A DNA stretch of 64,000 nt, taken from NCBI GenBank assembly GCA_032718475.1, contig JAUCBJ010009092.1, forward strand, positions 184,337-248,336, in the 5' to 3' direction. The translations under genes were made by a program, and so were the position numbers. Under the pieces are notes generated by a model, which was not told the origin of the DNA, did not search any database, and was given only the letters and a program-made list of their open reading frames with translations. This document shows positions 1-14,958 of the stretch, piece after piece (position 1 is the stretch's first letter; each line of letters starts with the position of its first letter). Source of the DNA: Nemertoderma westbladi (lineage: Eukaryota > Xenacoelomorpha > Nemertodermatida > Nemertodermatidae).

Positions 1-3000
1 TACTTCCCACTCCGTCTCCCACACCCTCCACAGATCCTCATGTACTTCCCACTCCGTCTCCCACACCCTCCACAGATCCTCCTGTACTTCCCACTCCGTT
101 TCCAACACCCTCCACAGATCTTCCTGTACTTCCCACTCCGTCTCCCACACACTCCACAGATCCTCCTGTACTTCCCACTCCGTCTCCCACACCCTCCACA
201 GATCCTCCTGTACTTCCCACTCCGTCTCCCACACCTCCACAGATCTTCCTGTACTTCCTACTCCGTCTCCCACACCCTCCACAGATCCTCCTGTACTTCC
301 CAATCCGTCTCCCACACCCTCCACAGACCTTCCTGTACTTCCCACTCCGTCTCCAACACCCTCCACAGATCCTCCTGTACTTCCCACTCCGTCTCCCACG
401 CCCTCCACAGACCCTCCTGTACTTCCCACTCCGTCTCCCACACCTCCACAGATCTTCCTGTACTTCCCACTCCGTCTCCCACACCCTCCACAGATCCTCC
501 TGTACTTCCCAATCCGTCTCCCACACCCTCCACAGATCCTCCTGTACTTCCCAATCCGTCTCCCACACCCTCCACAGATCCTCCTGTACTTCCCAATCCG
601 TCTCCCACACCTCCACAGATCCTCCTGTACTTCCCACTCCGTCTCCCACACCCTCAACAGATCCTGCTGTACTTCCCAATCCGTCTCCCACATCCTCCAC
701 AGATCCTCCTGTACTTCCCAATCCGTCTCCCACACCCTCCACAGATCCTCCTGTACTTCCCACTCCGTCTCCCACACCCTCCACAGATCCTCCTGTATTT
801 CCCAATGCGACTCCCACACCCTCCACAGATCCTCCTGTACTTCCCAATCCGTCTCCCACACCCTCCACAGACCTTCCTGTACTTCCCACTCCGTCTCCCA
901 CACCCACCACAGATCCTCCTGTACTTCCCACTCCGTCTCCCACACCCTCCACAGATCATCATGCACTTCCCACTCCGTCTCCCACACCCTCCACAGACCG
1001 TCCTGTACTTCCCACTCCGTCTCCCACACCCTCCACAGATCCTCCTGTACTTCCCACTCCGTCTCTCACACCCTCCACAGATCATCCTGTACTTCCCACT
1101 CCGTCTCCCACACCCTCCACAGACCCTCCTGTACTTCCCACTCCGTCTCCCACACCCTCCACAGATCATCCTGTACTTCCCACTCCGTCTCCCACACCCT
1201 CCACAGATCATCCTGTACTTCCCACTCCGTCTCCCACACCCTCCACAGACCCTCCTGTACTTCCCACTCCGTCTCCCACACCCTCCACAGACCCTCCTGT
1301 ACTTCCCACTCCGTCTCCCACATCCTCCACAGATCCTCCCGTACTTCCCACTCCGTCTCCCACACCCTCAACAGATCCTCCTGTACTTCCCAATCCGTCT
1401 CCCACACTCTCCACAGACCCTCCTGTACTTCCCACTCCGTCTCCCACACCCTCCACAGATCCTCCTGTACTTCCCACTCCGTCTCCCACACCCTCAACAG
1501 ATCATCCTGTACTTCCCACTCCGTCTCCCACACCCTCCACAGACCCTCCTGTACTTCCCACTCCGTCTCCCACACCCTCCACAGACCCTCCTGTACTTCC
1601 CACTCCGTCTCCCACACCCTCCACAGATCATCCTGTACTTCCCACTCCGTCTCCCACACCCTCCACAGACCCTCCTGTACTTCCCACTCCGTCTCCCACA
1701 CCCTCCACAGACCCTCCTGTACTTCCCACTCCGCCTCCCACACCCTCCACAGATCTTCCTGTACTTCCCACTCCGTCTCCCACACCCTCCACAGATCCTC
1801 CTGTACTTCCCACTCCGTCTCCCACACCTCCACAGATCTTCCTGTACTTCCTACTCCGTCTCCCACACCCTCCACAGATCCTCCTGTACTTCCCAATCCG
1901 TCTCCCACACCCTCCACAGACCTTCCTGTACTTCCCACTCCGTCTCCAACACCCTCCACAGATCCTCCTGTACTTCCCACTCCGTCTCCCACGCCCTCCA
2001 CAGACCCTCCTGTACTTCCCACTCCGTCTCCCACACCTCCACAGATCTTCCTGTACTTCCCACTCCGTCTCCCACACCCTCCACAGATCCTCCTGTACTT
2101 CCCAATCCGTCTCCCACACCCTCCACAGATCCTCCTGTACTTCCCAATCCGTCTCCCACACCCTCCACAGATCCTCCTGTACTTCCCAATCCGTCTCCCA
2201 CACCTCCACAGATCCTCCTGTACTTCCCACTCCGTCTCCCACACCCTCAACAGATCCTGCTGTACTTCCCAATCCGTCTCCCACATCCTCCACAGATCCT
2301 CCTGTACTTCCCAATCCGTCTCCCACACCCTCCACAGATCCTCCTGTACTTCCCACTCCGTCTCCCACACCCTCCACAGATCCTCCTGTATTTCCCAATG
2401 CGACTCCCACACCCTCCACAGATCCTCCTGTACTTCCCAATCCGTCTCCCACACCCTCCACAGACCTTCCTGTACTTCCCACTCCGTCTCCCACACCCAC
2501 CACAGATCCTCCTGTACTTCCCACTCCGTCTCCCACACCCTCCACAGATCATCATGCACTTCCCACTCCGTCTCCCACACCCTCCACAGACCGTCCTGTA
2601 CTTCCCACTCCGTCTCCCACACCCTCCACAGATCCTCCTGTACTTCCCACTCCGTCTCCCACACCCTCCACAGATCATCCTGTACTTCCCACTCCGTCTC
2701 CCACACCCTCCACAGATCATCATGCACTTCCCACTCCGTCTCCCACACCCTCCACAGACCGTCCTGTACTTCCCACTCCGTCTCCCACACCCTCCACAGA
2801 TCCTCCTGTACTTCCCACTCCGTCTCTCACACCCTCCACAGATCATCCTGTACTTCCCACTCCGTCTCCCACACCCTCCACAGACCCTCCTGTACTTCCC
2901 ACTCCGTCTCCCACACCCTCCACAGATCCTCCCGTACTTCCCACTCCGTCTCCCACACCCTCAACAGATCCTCCTGTACTTCCCAATCCGTCTCCCACAC

Positions 3001-6000
3001 TCTCCACAGATCCTCCTGTACTTCCCAATCCGTCTCTCACACCTCCACAGATCCTCCTGTACTTCCCACTCCGTCTCCCACACCCTCCACAGACCCTCCT
3101 GTACTTCCCACTCCGTCTCCCACACCCTCCACAGATCATCCTGCACTTCCCACTCCGTCTCCCACACCCTCCACAGACCCTCCTGTACTTCCCACTCCGT
3201 CTCCCACACCCTCCACAGATCCTCCTGTACTTCCCACTCCGTATCCCACACCCTCCACAGATCATCCTGTACTTCCCACTCCGTCTCCCACACCCTCCAC
3301 AGACCCTCCTGTACTTCCCACTCCGTCTCCCACACCCTCCACAGACCCTCCTGTACTTCCCACTCCGTCTCCCACACCCTCCACAGATCATCCTGTACTT
3401 CCCACTCCGCCTCCCACACCCTCCACAGACCCTCCTGTACTTCCCACTCCGTCTCCCACACCCTCCACAGATCATCCTGTACTTCCCACTCCGTCTCCCA
3501 CACCCCCCACAGACCCTCCTGTACTTCCCACTCCGTCTCCCACACCCTCCACAGACCCTCCTGTACTTCCCACTCCGTCCCCCACACCCTCCACAGATCC
3601 TCCTGTACTTCCCACTCCGTCTCCCACACCCTCCACAGATCCTCCTGTACTTCCCACTCCGTCTCCCACACCCTCCACAGATCCTCCTGTACTTCCCACT
3701 CCGTTTCCAACACCCTCCACAGATCTTCCTGTACTTCCCACTCCGTCTCCCACACACTCCACAGATCCTCCTGTACTTCCCACTCCGTCTCCCACACCCT
3801 CCACAGACCCTCCTGTACTTCCCACTCCGTCTCCCACACCCTCCACAGATCATCCTGCACTTCCCACTCCGTCTCCCACACCCTCCACAGACCCTCCTGT
3901 ACTTCCCACTCCGTCTCCCACACCCTCCACAGATCCTCCTGTACTTCCCACTCCGTCTCCCACACCCTCCACAGATCATCCTGTACTTCCCACTCCGTCT
4001 CCCACACCCTCCACAGACCCTCCTGTACTTCCCACTCCGTCTCCCACACCCTCCACAGACCCTCCTGTACTTCCCACTCCGTCTCCCACACCCTCCACAG
4101 ATCATCCTGTACTTCCCACTCCGTCTCCCACACCCTCCACAGATCCTCCTGTACTTCCCACTCCGTCTCCCACACCCTCCGCAGATCCTCCTGTACTTCC
4201 CAATGCGACTCCCACACCCTCCACAGATCCTCCTGTACTTCCCAATCCGTCTCCCACACCCTCCACAGACCCTCCTGTACTTCCCACTCCGTCTCCCACA
4301 CCCTCCACAGATCATCCTGTACTTCCCACTCCGCCTCCCACACCCTCCACAGACCCTCCTGTACTTCCCACTCCGTCTCCCACACCCTCCACAGACCCTC
4401 CTGTGCTTCCCACTCCGTCTCCCACACCCTCCACAGATCCTCCTGTACTTCCCACTCCGTCTCCCACACCCTCCACAGATCCTCCTGTACTTCCCACTCC
4501 GTCTCCCACACCCTCCACAGATCATCCTGTACTTCCAACTCCGTCTCCCACACCCTCCACAGAACATCCTGTACTTCCCACTCCGTCTCCCACACCCTCC
4601 ACAGACCTTCCTGTACTTCCCACTCCGTCTCCCACACCCTCCACAGATCCTCCTGTACTTCCCACTCCGTTTCCAACACCCTCCACAGATCTTCCTGTAC
4701 TTCCCACTCCGTCTCCCACACCCTCCACAGATCCTCCTGTACTTCCCACTCCGTCTCCCACACCCTCCACAGATCATCCTGTACTTCCCACTCCGTCTCC
4801 CACACCCTCCACAGACCCTCCTGTACTTCCCACTCCGTCTCCCACACCCTCCACAGATCATCCTGCACTTCCCACTCCGTCTCCCACACCCTCCACAGAC
4901 CCTCCTGTACTTCCCACTCCGTCTCCCACACCCTCCACAGATCCTCCTGTACTTCCCACTCCGTCTCCCACACCCTCCACAGATCATCCTGTACTTCCCA
5001 CTCCGTCTCCCACACCCTCCACAGACCCTCCTGTACTTCCCACTCCGTCTCCCACACCCTCCACAGACCCTCCTGTACTTCCCACTCCGTCTCCCACACC
5101 CTCCACAGATCATCCTGTACTTCCCACTCCGTCTCCCACACCCTCCACAGATCCTCCTGTACTTCCCACTCCGTCTCCCACACCCTCCGCAGATCCTCCT
5201 GTACTTCCCAATGCGACTCCCACACCCTCCACAGATCCTCCTGTACTTCCCAATCCGTCTCCCACACCCTCCACAGACCTTCCTGTACTTCACACTCCGT
5301 CTCCCACACCCTCCACAGATCCTCCTGTACTTCCCACTCCGTCTCCCACACCCTCCACAGATCATCCTGCACTTCCCACTCCGTCTCCCACACCCTCCAC
5401 AGACCGTCCTGTACTTCCCACTCCGTCTCCCACACCTTCCACAGATCCTCCTGTACTTCCCAATCCGACTCCCACACCCTCCACAGATCCTCATGTACTT
5501 CCCACTCCTTCTCCCACATCCTCCACAGATCCTCCCGTACTTCCCACTCCGTCTCCCACACCCTCAACAGATCCTCCTGTACTTCCCAATCCGTCTCCCA
5601 CACTCTCCACAGACCCTCCTGTACTTCCCACTCCGTCTCCCACACCCTCCACAGATCCTCCTGTACTTCCCACTCCGTCTCCCACACCCTCAACAGATCA
5701 TCCTGTACGTCCCACTCCGTCTCCCACACCCTCCACAGACCCTCCTGTACTTCCCACTCCGTCTCCCACACCCTCCACAGACCCTCCTGTACTTCCCACT
5801 CCGTCTCCCACACCCTCCACAGATCATCCTGTACTTCCCACTCCGTCTCCCACACCCTCCACAGACCCTCCTGTACTTCCCACTCCGTCTCCCACACCCT
5901 CCACAGACCCTCCTGTACTTCCCACTCCGCCTCCCACACCCTCCACAGATCTTCCTGTACTTCCCACTCCGTCTCCCACACCCTCCACAGATCCTCCTGT

Positions 6001-9000
6001 ACTTCCCACTCCGTCTCCCACACCTCCACAGATCTTCCTGTACTTCCTACTCCGTCTCCCACACCCTCCACAGATCATCCTGTACTTCCCAATCCGTCTC
6101 CCACACCCTCCACATACCTTCCTGTACTTCCCACTCCGTCTCCCACACCCTCCACAGATCCTCCTGTACTTCCCACTCCGTCTCCCACGCCCTCCACAGA
6201 CCCTCCTGTACTTCCCACTCCGTCTCCCACACCTCCACAGATCTTCCTGTACTTCCCACTCCGTCTCCCACACCCTCCACAGATCCTCCTGTACTTCCCA
6301 ATCCGTCTCCCACACCCTCCACAGATCCTCCTGTACTTCCCAATCCGTCTCCCACACCCTCCACAGATCCTCCTGTACTTCCCAATCCGTCTCCCACACC
6401 TCCACAGATCCTCCTGTACTTCCCAATGCGACTCCCACACCCTCCACAGATCCTCCTGTACTTCCCAATCCGTCTCCCACACCCTCCACAGACCCTCCTG
6501 TACTTCCCACTCCGTCTCCCACACCCTCCACAGATCATCCTGTACTTCCCACTCCGCCTCCCACACCCTCCACAGACCCTCCTGTACTTCCCACTCCGTC
6601 TCCCACACCCTCCACAGACCCTCCTGTGCTTCCCACTCCGTCTCCCACACCCTCCACAGATCCTCCTGTACTTCCCACTCCGTCTCCCACACCCTCCACA
6701 GATCCTCCTGTACTTCCCACTCCGTCTCCCACACCCTCCACAGATCATCCTGTACTTCCAACTCCGTCTCCCACACCCTCCACAGAACATCCTGTACTTC
6801 CCACTCCGTCTCCCACACCCTCCACAGACCTTCCTGTACTTCCCACTCCGTCTCCCACACCCTCCACAGATCCTCCTGTACTTCCCACTCCGTTTCCAAC
6901 ACCCTCCACAGATCTTCCTGTACTTCCCACTCCGTCTCCCACACCCTCCACAGATCCTCCTGTACTTCCCACTCCGTCTCCCACACCCTCCACAGATCAT
7001 CCTGTACTTCCCACTCCGTCTCCCACACCCTCCACAGACCCTCCTGTACTTCCCACTCCGTCTCCCACACCCTCCACAGATCATCCTGCACTTCCCACTC
7101 CGTCTCCCACACCCTCCACAGACCCTCCTGTACTTCCCACTCCGTCTCCCACACCCTCCACAGATCCTCCTGTACTTCCCACTCCGTCTCCCACACCCTC
7201 CACAGATCATCCTGTACTTCCCACTCCGTCTCCCACACCCTCCACAGACCCTCCTGTACTTCCCACTCCGTCTCCCACACCCTCCACAGACCCTCCTGTA
7301 CTTCCCACTCCGTCTCCCACACCCTCCACAGATCCTCCTGTACTTCCCACTCCGTCTCCCACACCCTCCACAGATCCTCCTGTACTTCCCACTCCGTCTC
7401 CCACACCCTCCACAGATCCTCCTGTACTTCCCAATGCGACTCCCACACCCTCCACAGATCCTCCTGTACTTCCCAATCCGTCTCCCACACCCTCCACAGA
7501 CCTTCCTGTACTTCACACTCCGTCTCCCACACCCTCCACAGATCCTCCTGTACTTCCCACTCCGTCTCCCACACCCTCCACAGATCATCCTGCACTTCCC
7601 ACTCCGTCTCCCACACCCTCCACAGACCGTCCTGTACTTCCCACTCCGTCTCCCACACCTTCCACAGATCCTCCTGTACTTCCCAATCCGACTCCCACAC
7701 CCTCCACAGATCCTCATGTACTTCCCACTCCTTCTCCCACATCCTCCACAGATCCTCCCGTACTTCCCACTCCGTCTCCCACACCCTCAACAGATCCTCC
7801 TGTACTTCCCAATCCGTCTCCCACACTCTCCACAGACCCTCCTGTACTTCCCACTCCGTCTCCCACACCCTCCACAGATCCTCCTGTACTTCCCACTCCG
7901 TCTCCCACACCCTCAACAGATCATCCTGTACGTCCCACTCCGTCTCCCACACCCTCCACAGACCCTCCTGTACTTCCCACTCCGTCTCCCACACCCTCCA
8001 CAGACCCTCCTGTACTTCCCACTCCGTCTCCCACACCCTCCACAGATCATCCTGTACTTCCCACTCCGTCTCCCACACCCTCCACAGACCCTCCTGTACT
8101 TCCCACTCCGTCTCCCACACCCTCCACAGACCCTCCTGTACTTCCCACTCCGCCTCCCACACCCTCCACAGATCTTCCTGTACTTCCCACTCCGTCTCCC
8201 ACACCCTCCACAGATCCTCCTGTACTTCCCACTCCGTCTCCCACACCTCCACAGATCTTCCTGTACTTCCTACTCCGTCTCCCACACCCTCCACAGATCA
8301 TCCTGTACTTCCCAATCCGTCTCCCACACCCTCCACATACCTTCCTGTACTTCCCACTCCGTCTCCCACACCCTCCACAGATCCTCCTGTACTTCCCACT
8401 CCGTCTCCCACGCCCTCCACAGACCCTCCTGTACTTCCCACTCCGTCTCCCACACCTCCACAGATCTTCCTGTACTTCCCACTCCGTCTCCCACACCCTC
8501 CACAGATCCTCCTGTACTTCCCAATCCGTCTCCCACACCCTCCACAGATCCTCCTGTACTTCCCAATCCGTCTCCCACACCCTCCACAGATCCTCCTGTA
8601 CTTCCCAATCCGTCTCCCACACCTCCACAGATCCTCCTGTACTTCCCACTCCGTCTCCCACACCCTCAACAGATCCTGCTGTACTTCCCAATCCGTCTCC
8701 CACACCCTCCACAGATCCTCCTGTACTTCCCAATCCGTCTCCCACACCCTCCACAGATCCTCCTGTACTTCCCACTCCGTCTCCCACACCCTCCACAGAT
8801 CCTCCTGTATTTCCCAATGCGACTCCCACACCCTCCACAGATCCTCCTGTACTTCCCAATCCGTCTCCCACACCCTCCACAGACCTTCCTGTACTTCCGA
8901 CTCCGTCTCCCACACCCTCCACAGATCCTCCTGTACTTCCCACTCCGTCTCCCACACCCTCCACAGATCCTCCTATACTTCCCACTCCGTCTCCCACACC

Positions 9001-12000
9001 CTCCACAGATCATCCTGTACTTCCCACTCCGTCTCCCACACCCTCCACAGATCATCCTGTACTTCCCACTCCGTCTCCCACACCCTCCACAGACCTTCCT
9101 GTACTTCCCACTCCGTCTCCCACACCCTCCACAGATCCTCCCGTACTTCCTACTCCGTCTCCCACACCCTCCACAGACCTTCCTGTACTTCCCACTCCGT
9201 CTCCCACACCCTCCACAGACCCTCCTGTACTTCCCACTCCGTCTCCCACACCCTCCACAGATCATCCTGTACTTCCCACTCCGTCTCCCACACCCTCCAC
9301 AGACCCTCCTGTACTTCCCACTCCGTCTCCCACACCCTCCACAGACCCTCCTGTGCTTCCCACTCCGTCTCCCACACCCTCCACAGATCCTCCTGTACTT
9401 CCCACTCCGTCTCCCACACCCTCCACAGATCCTCCTGTACTTCCCACTCCGTCTCCCACACCCTCCACAGATCATCCTGTACTTCCAACTCCGTCTCCCA
9501 CACCCTCCACAGAACATCCTGTACTTCCCACTCCGTCTCCCACACCCTCCACAGACCTTCCTGTACTTCCCACTCTGTCTCCCACACCCTCCACAGATCC
9601 TCCTGTACTTCCCACTCCGTTTCCAACACCCTCCACAGATCTTCCTGTACTTCCCACTCCGTCTCCCACACCCTCCACAGATCCTCCTGTACTTCCCACT
9701 CTGTCTCCCACACCCTCCACAGATCATCCTGTACTTCCCACTCCGTCTCCCACACCCTCCACAGACCCTCCTGTACTTCCCACTCCGTCTCCCACACCCT
9801 CCACAGATCCTCCTGTACTTCCCACTCCGTCTCCCACACCCTCCACAGATCCTCCTGTACTTCCCACTCCGTCTCCCACACCCTCCACAGATCATCCTGT
9901 ACTTCCCACTCCGTCTCCCACACCCTCCACAGATCATCCTGTACTTCCCACTCCGTCTCCCACACCCTCCACAGACCTTCCTGTACTTCCCACTCCGTCT
10001 CCCACACCCTCCACAGATCCTCCCGTACTTCCTACTCCGTCTCCCACACCCTCCACAGACCTTCCTGTACTTCCCACTCCGTCTCCCACACCCTCCACAG
10101 ATCCTCCTGTACTTACCAATCCGTCTCCCACACCCTCCACAGACCTTCCTGTACTTCCCACTCCGTCTCCCACACCTTCCACAGATCCTCCTGTACTTCC
10201 CAATCCGTCTCCCACACCCTCCACAGATCCTCCTGTACTTCCCACTCCTTCTCCCACACCCTCCACAGATCATCCTGTACTTCCCAATCCGTCTCCCACA
10301 CCCTCTTGTACTTCCCAATCCGTCTCCCACACCCTCCACAGATCATCCTGTACTTCCCAATCCGTCTCCCACACCCTCCTGTACTTCCCACTCCGTCTCC
10401 CACACCCTCCACAGATCCTCCTGTACTTCCCACTCCGTCTCCCACACCCTCCACAGATCCTCCTGTACTTCCCACTCCGTCTCCCACACCCTCCACAGAT
10501 CCTCCTGTACTTCCCACTCCGTCTCCCACACCTCCAGATCCTCCTATACTTCCCACTCCGTCTCCCACACCCTCCACAGATCCTCCTGTACTTCCCAATC
10601 CGTCTCCCACACCCTCCACAGATCCTCCTGTACTTCCCACTCCGTCTCCCACACCCTCCACAGATCCTCCTGTACCTCCCACTACGTCTCCCACACCCTC
10701 CACAGATCCTCCTGTACTTCCCAATCCGTCTCCCACACCCTCCACAGACCTTCCTGTACTTCCGACTCCGTCTCCCACACCCTCCACAGATCCTCCTGTA
10801 CTTCCCACTCCGTCTCCCACACCCTCCACAGATCCTCCTATACTTCCCACTCCGTCTCCCACACCCTCCACAGATCATCCTGTACTTCCCACTCCGTCTC
10901 CCACACCCTCCACAGATCCTCCTGTACTTCCCACTCCGTCTCTCACACCCTCCACAGATCCTCCTGTACTTCCCAATGCGTCTCTCAAACCCTCCACAGA
11001 CCCTCCTGTACTTCCCACTCCGTCTCCCACACCCTCCACAGATCCTCCTGTACTTCCCACTCCGTCTCCCACACCCTCCACAGATCCTCCTGTACTTCCC
11101 AATGCGTCTCCCACACCCTCCACAGATCCTCCTGTACTTCCCAATCCGTCTCCCACACCCTCCACAGACCTTCTTGTACTTCCCACTCCGTCTCCCACAC
11201 CCTCCACAGATCCTCCTGTACTTCCCACTCCGTCTCCCACACCCTCCACAGATCCTCCTGTACTTCCCACTCCGTCTCCCACACCTCCAGATCCTCCTAT
11301 ACTTCCCACTCCGTCTCCCACACCCTCCACAGATCCTCCTGTACTTCCCAATCCGTCTCCCACACCCTCCACAGATCCTCCTGTACTTCCCACTCCGTCT
11401 CCCACACCCTCCACAGATCCTCCTGTACCTCCCACTACGTCTCCCACACCCTCCACAGACCCTCCTGTACTTCCCACTCCGTCTCCCACACCCTCCACAG
11501 ATCCTCCTGTACTTCCCACTCCGTCTCCCATACCCTCCACAGATCCTCCTGTACTTCCCAATCCGTCTCCCACACCCTCCACAGATCCTCCTGTACTTCC
11601 CACTCCGTCTCCCACACCCTCCACAGATCCTCCTGTACCTCCCACTACGTCTCCCACACCCTCCACAGATCCTCCTGTACTTCCCACTCCGTCTCCCACA
11701 CCCTCAACAGATCATCCTGTACTTCCCAATCCGTCTCCCACACCCTCCACAGATCATCCTGTACTTCCCAATCCGTCTCCCACACCCTCTTGTACTTCCC
11801 AATCCGTCTCCCACACCCTCCACAGATCATCCTGTACTTCCCAATCCGTCTCCCACACCCTCCTGTACTTCCCACTCCGTCTCCCACACCCTGCACAGAT
11901 CCTCCTGTACTTCCCACTCCGTCTCCCATACCCTCCACAGATCATCCTGTACTTCCCACTCCGTCTCCCATACCCTCCACAGATCCTCCTGTACTCCCCA

Positions 12001-12010
12001 TTCCGTCTCC
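1..12010. repeat. 42-bp minisatellite (long array, open at left edge)
   Basis: The array holds roughly 286 tandem copies of a unit built round CTGTACTTCCC, CCGTCTCCCACACC and CTCCACAGAT. Most units are 42 bp. Some are 41 bp (CACACCTCC for CACACCCTCC), and a few shortened units occur near 10300 and 11790. Because 42 is a multiple of three and the unit has no stop, all six frames stay open for long stretches. In one plus frame it reads as a mucin-like [14 protein letters not shown]. The 41-bp units shift the frame again and again, which argues against coding. Higher-order copies are visible: a block near 220-950 recurs 1593 bp later, the block from about 4203 recurs 2223 bp later, and a part recurs again 2727 bp after that. 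The right end decays at about 12010. Confidence 0.95.
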
Positions 12011-14940
12011 ACTCGCTTCTCCTGTCGCACCTCTCTCTACCTACAGCTCTCGCAACCCTAACTACTCCTCTCGCTTATCCAACTGCCTCCCTTGCAGTAC
12101 CTCCAACTGCCACGCCATGCTCGACGCAAAATAGAATATACTGTAATGTTTTACACTTTCCAGTTCACCCCCCCCCCCCCCAGTTATTACTGTATGTCTA
12201 AATGGCATTAGGTCCTGTATCAGAAGTACTGCATCGTTAGGTCACTTCGTCGCCGCACTAAATCGAAATATTTTGTAGTTCTATTGGAGAAACATAATGG
12301 CTGCTGTAAAATGATACATCACCCAATGGCTACCTGTGACGAAGCCAAAAACTATATTGAGGGGGGGGGGGGGGGGGGTTTCTACTCTACCGACATTAAA
12401 ACAACGCAGGACATTATTATGACCATCGCTAATTATGTCTATATTTTGTCAGGTAATGCGTCATAGGTCCTATGGTCGTCCTCGTTACATGTAGGTCCAG
12501 TGACATAATGTCCTTCCACAATAGATCCTTAGTTACAGCTGATTACTTGTAATGTATAACATTAATCTGTAACATGTGTTATCGAGTTTCGTTTATTGTT
12601 TTGGTTAGAATAATACCGGTCCATCACTAAAATCATCAAACAATAAAAATGTCTAATGCTTATTCTTCTGGTAGACGTACCTTAGATACATTGGACAACA
12701 ATAAATAATGTATTAGCTTCTGCAGAATTTTATGCTCTTTCAAATGGTATATGGGTCAATGCCAACCATATTGACCAAATCACGTACGGGACAAAATATA
12801 TACAAAAATGTAAATCATTCCAGAATGATTGGTCGGATCGCTTTGATAATTTGATCGCCCACATACACTGTAATCGGTCCCCGCCTACTGTGATACACTC
12901 CAACCACAGTTTGTATTATATGTGTATATATTATATGAGATATATTGATAAATTGTCAAACATCGGTCATTAACCACATCCATTTTCAGATAGTTTTGCC
13001 ATGTATGGGTTGTATCAGTGAGACTGCTACGTAAACATTTATTTGACCTGATTGAAAAAACTGCCATGTCCAATAACGTGACAGGTTGTCCCATACTTGA
13101 CATTGTGTTGGGCGCAGAAGTTAATCATGGTTTAAACAAAACTAATTACTTACATTTAATTAATGGTTGGGGGTGGGGGCTTACAGTCACAGATAAACTG
13201 CAAACCTGCTCCTTCCTATTAATTGACAACAGACCAAATTAATTTATTACCAAATTAACTATTTGAGGAAAGGGTTTTGAGATTGGGACATTAGTTGAGA
13301 GTGGGGTGGAAGTTGGGAGTGGGACAGGAGTTGGCAGTGGGAAGGCCGATAAACTGGATTTAAATTCCAGTACGGAGGAGTTGTTTGAAGAATTTTATGA
13401 TTTGTTTTTAATTGGAAAATAAATGTCAAAATTTATAATAATTGTTTCCATGTAAATTCCTTCCTATACCATATCAATATGTCCCATACATGACATCAAA
13501 AATTGTCTATTTACATTTTCAAATTGAGTTTTTAATTTTGTTAATTTTGTTGTTAGTTAAGTTTTGTGTATCATATTGTTATTAACAGGAAAAAAAAACA
13601 ATTAGCCCCACTTTTCAAGGCAAAGGTTCCCAGAAAGTGAAACTTTGTGTTGTCACTCTATGAAAAATTTTATTTTTAGTGACAGAATTTTTAAATTTTT
13701 TCTCACCAGAAAACTTACCACTTCGATCTGATATCTCTTGCCGGACACCTCAATACCGCCATTAAACGACAGTTACATCAGGTAGATGGACATAAAGTAC
13801 GATAAAAATATTTATAAATTTCCCATACGTGACAAAAAGTTTTTCTCAATTTTTGCAATCCGGAACGTTTCTTTCAATAACGGCCAAGAAATTATTGGGG
13901 ACTTTTTGGTTTCATATGCAGCAATTATCGCTCTTTCTTTACTATCACTATGGCAAATTCTCAAAGTTAATTTCAAAAAATACACAATTACATATAAAAT
14001 ACAAATTTCAAAAATCACGTACGGGACATTGGTAAATATGGTTGGCATTGACCCATATAGATACCAACATATTATTTTATTTCGAATTTCAACACCATAA
14101 GCTCCGGATTGGCTCCGGGTTAATTTGCTCGGAGCTTTGTCGCATCCCTAGACCCCCCCCCCCCCCCCCCCCCCATACAGTATGGATCTTTTTTTGTGAA
14201 TGGCTATAAATGGCTTGTAGGTAGTTTTTTATTGTATGTTTATGTATATTTTATTTTGCGTCGCCCTCTAGCGGCCACCAGCGAAATTGTAATAAATTTC
14301 AATAAAAACACTACTAGTGTCACAATTTAGGGCGAAAATTTTCGAAACATTTCTAATTTCTTCACTTCAATTGAAGATTTTTCTGAATCAGTATCCTCGG
14401 CTCCACAAAAATTATCGGTTTCATTTTTTATTTAAGTCATAAATTTTTTAATTTGTTTTTAAATAAATAATACTAATTATTATTTAATATATATAAAGTA
14501 ATTTCAGGAAATTACTTTGGCCCAATTCAAAATTCTAACCGATAACTTTTGATCCAATCCCGAAAACAAATCAAACAAAAAAATTTTGAAAATTGGTTAA
14601 GAAATTAATTAAAGCTAATTCAAATGTGAAAAGTACAATTCCGAGATAAACGCATTTAAAGTTTAAGAACAATATATATCAAATGTTCCCGTTATATTCA
14701 TGTAGGCCTACTGGTATTTCTTTTCTTTTCCAATTGGTTATCCCAAACCCATTTTGTAATTTCTCCATGGATTTCATGAAAATTGGTTCAAATAACCCAA
14801 CCCACTTAAAACTTGTTTTCGCGTTTAGATTTGATCGCATATCATTTAGTCATGTTTTAATAAATAGTCATGGAATAATGAGACAACCTTCAACAAACTT
14901 TCAAATATATAAAAAAATTCCACAATGTTTCTAATATGCC
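12011..14940. other. AT-rich intergenic DNA without a recognised gene
   Basis: No ORF here resembles a known protein; the short ones (60-104 codons) have no domain features. The stretch holds a C14 run (12168-12181), a G18 run (12361-12378), a C22 run (14153-14174) and the inverted-repeat element annotated separately. It also has a motif at 14260-14276 (CGCCCTCTAGCGGCC core) that resembles a CTCF site in reverse orientation. Confidence 0.6.
12748..14060. mobile_element. Candidate inverted-repeat element with a recurrent TGTCCCATAC-TGACA motif
   Basis: The 25 bp at 12748-12772 (containing GGGTCAATGCCAACC) recur as a perfect reverse complement at 14036-14060. Between them a near-palindromic motif, TGTCCCATACRTGACA, appears five times in both orientations: 12780-12793, 13087-13102, 13480-13495, 13820-13834 and 14015-14028. 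A degenerate copy lies near 13070. No transposase is encoded and I could not define a target-site duplication, so the outer limits are uncertain. It is most likely a non-autonomous DNA transposon or the relic of one. Confidence 0.45.
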
Positions 14941-14958
14941 TTACATTCGGCATTAAGC

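Noticed and set aside
12055-12070. Telomere-like CCCTAA word next to the 42-bp array
   Set aside because: Only a single AACCCTAAC occurs, with no tandem run, so it is not telomeric.
40-12201. Giant plus-strand ORF of 4053 codons, and minus-strand ORFs up to 1036 codons
   Set aside because: They are by-products of a stop-free 42-bp unit. The frame switches at each 41-bp unit, all six frames are open in parts, and no conserved domain is present.
12284-12466. 60-codon ORF spanning the G18 run
   Set aside because: The Gly run comes from the homopolymer. Nothing else supports coding.
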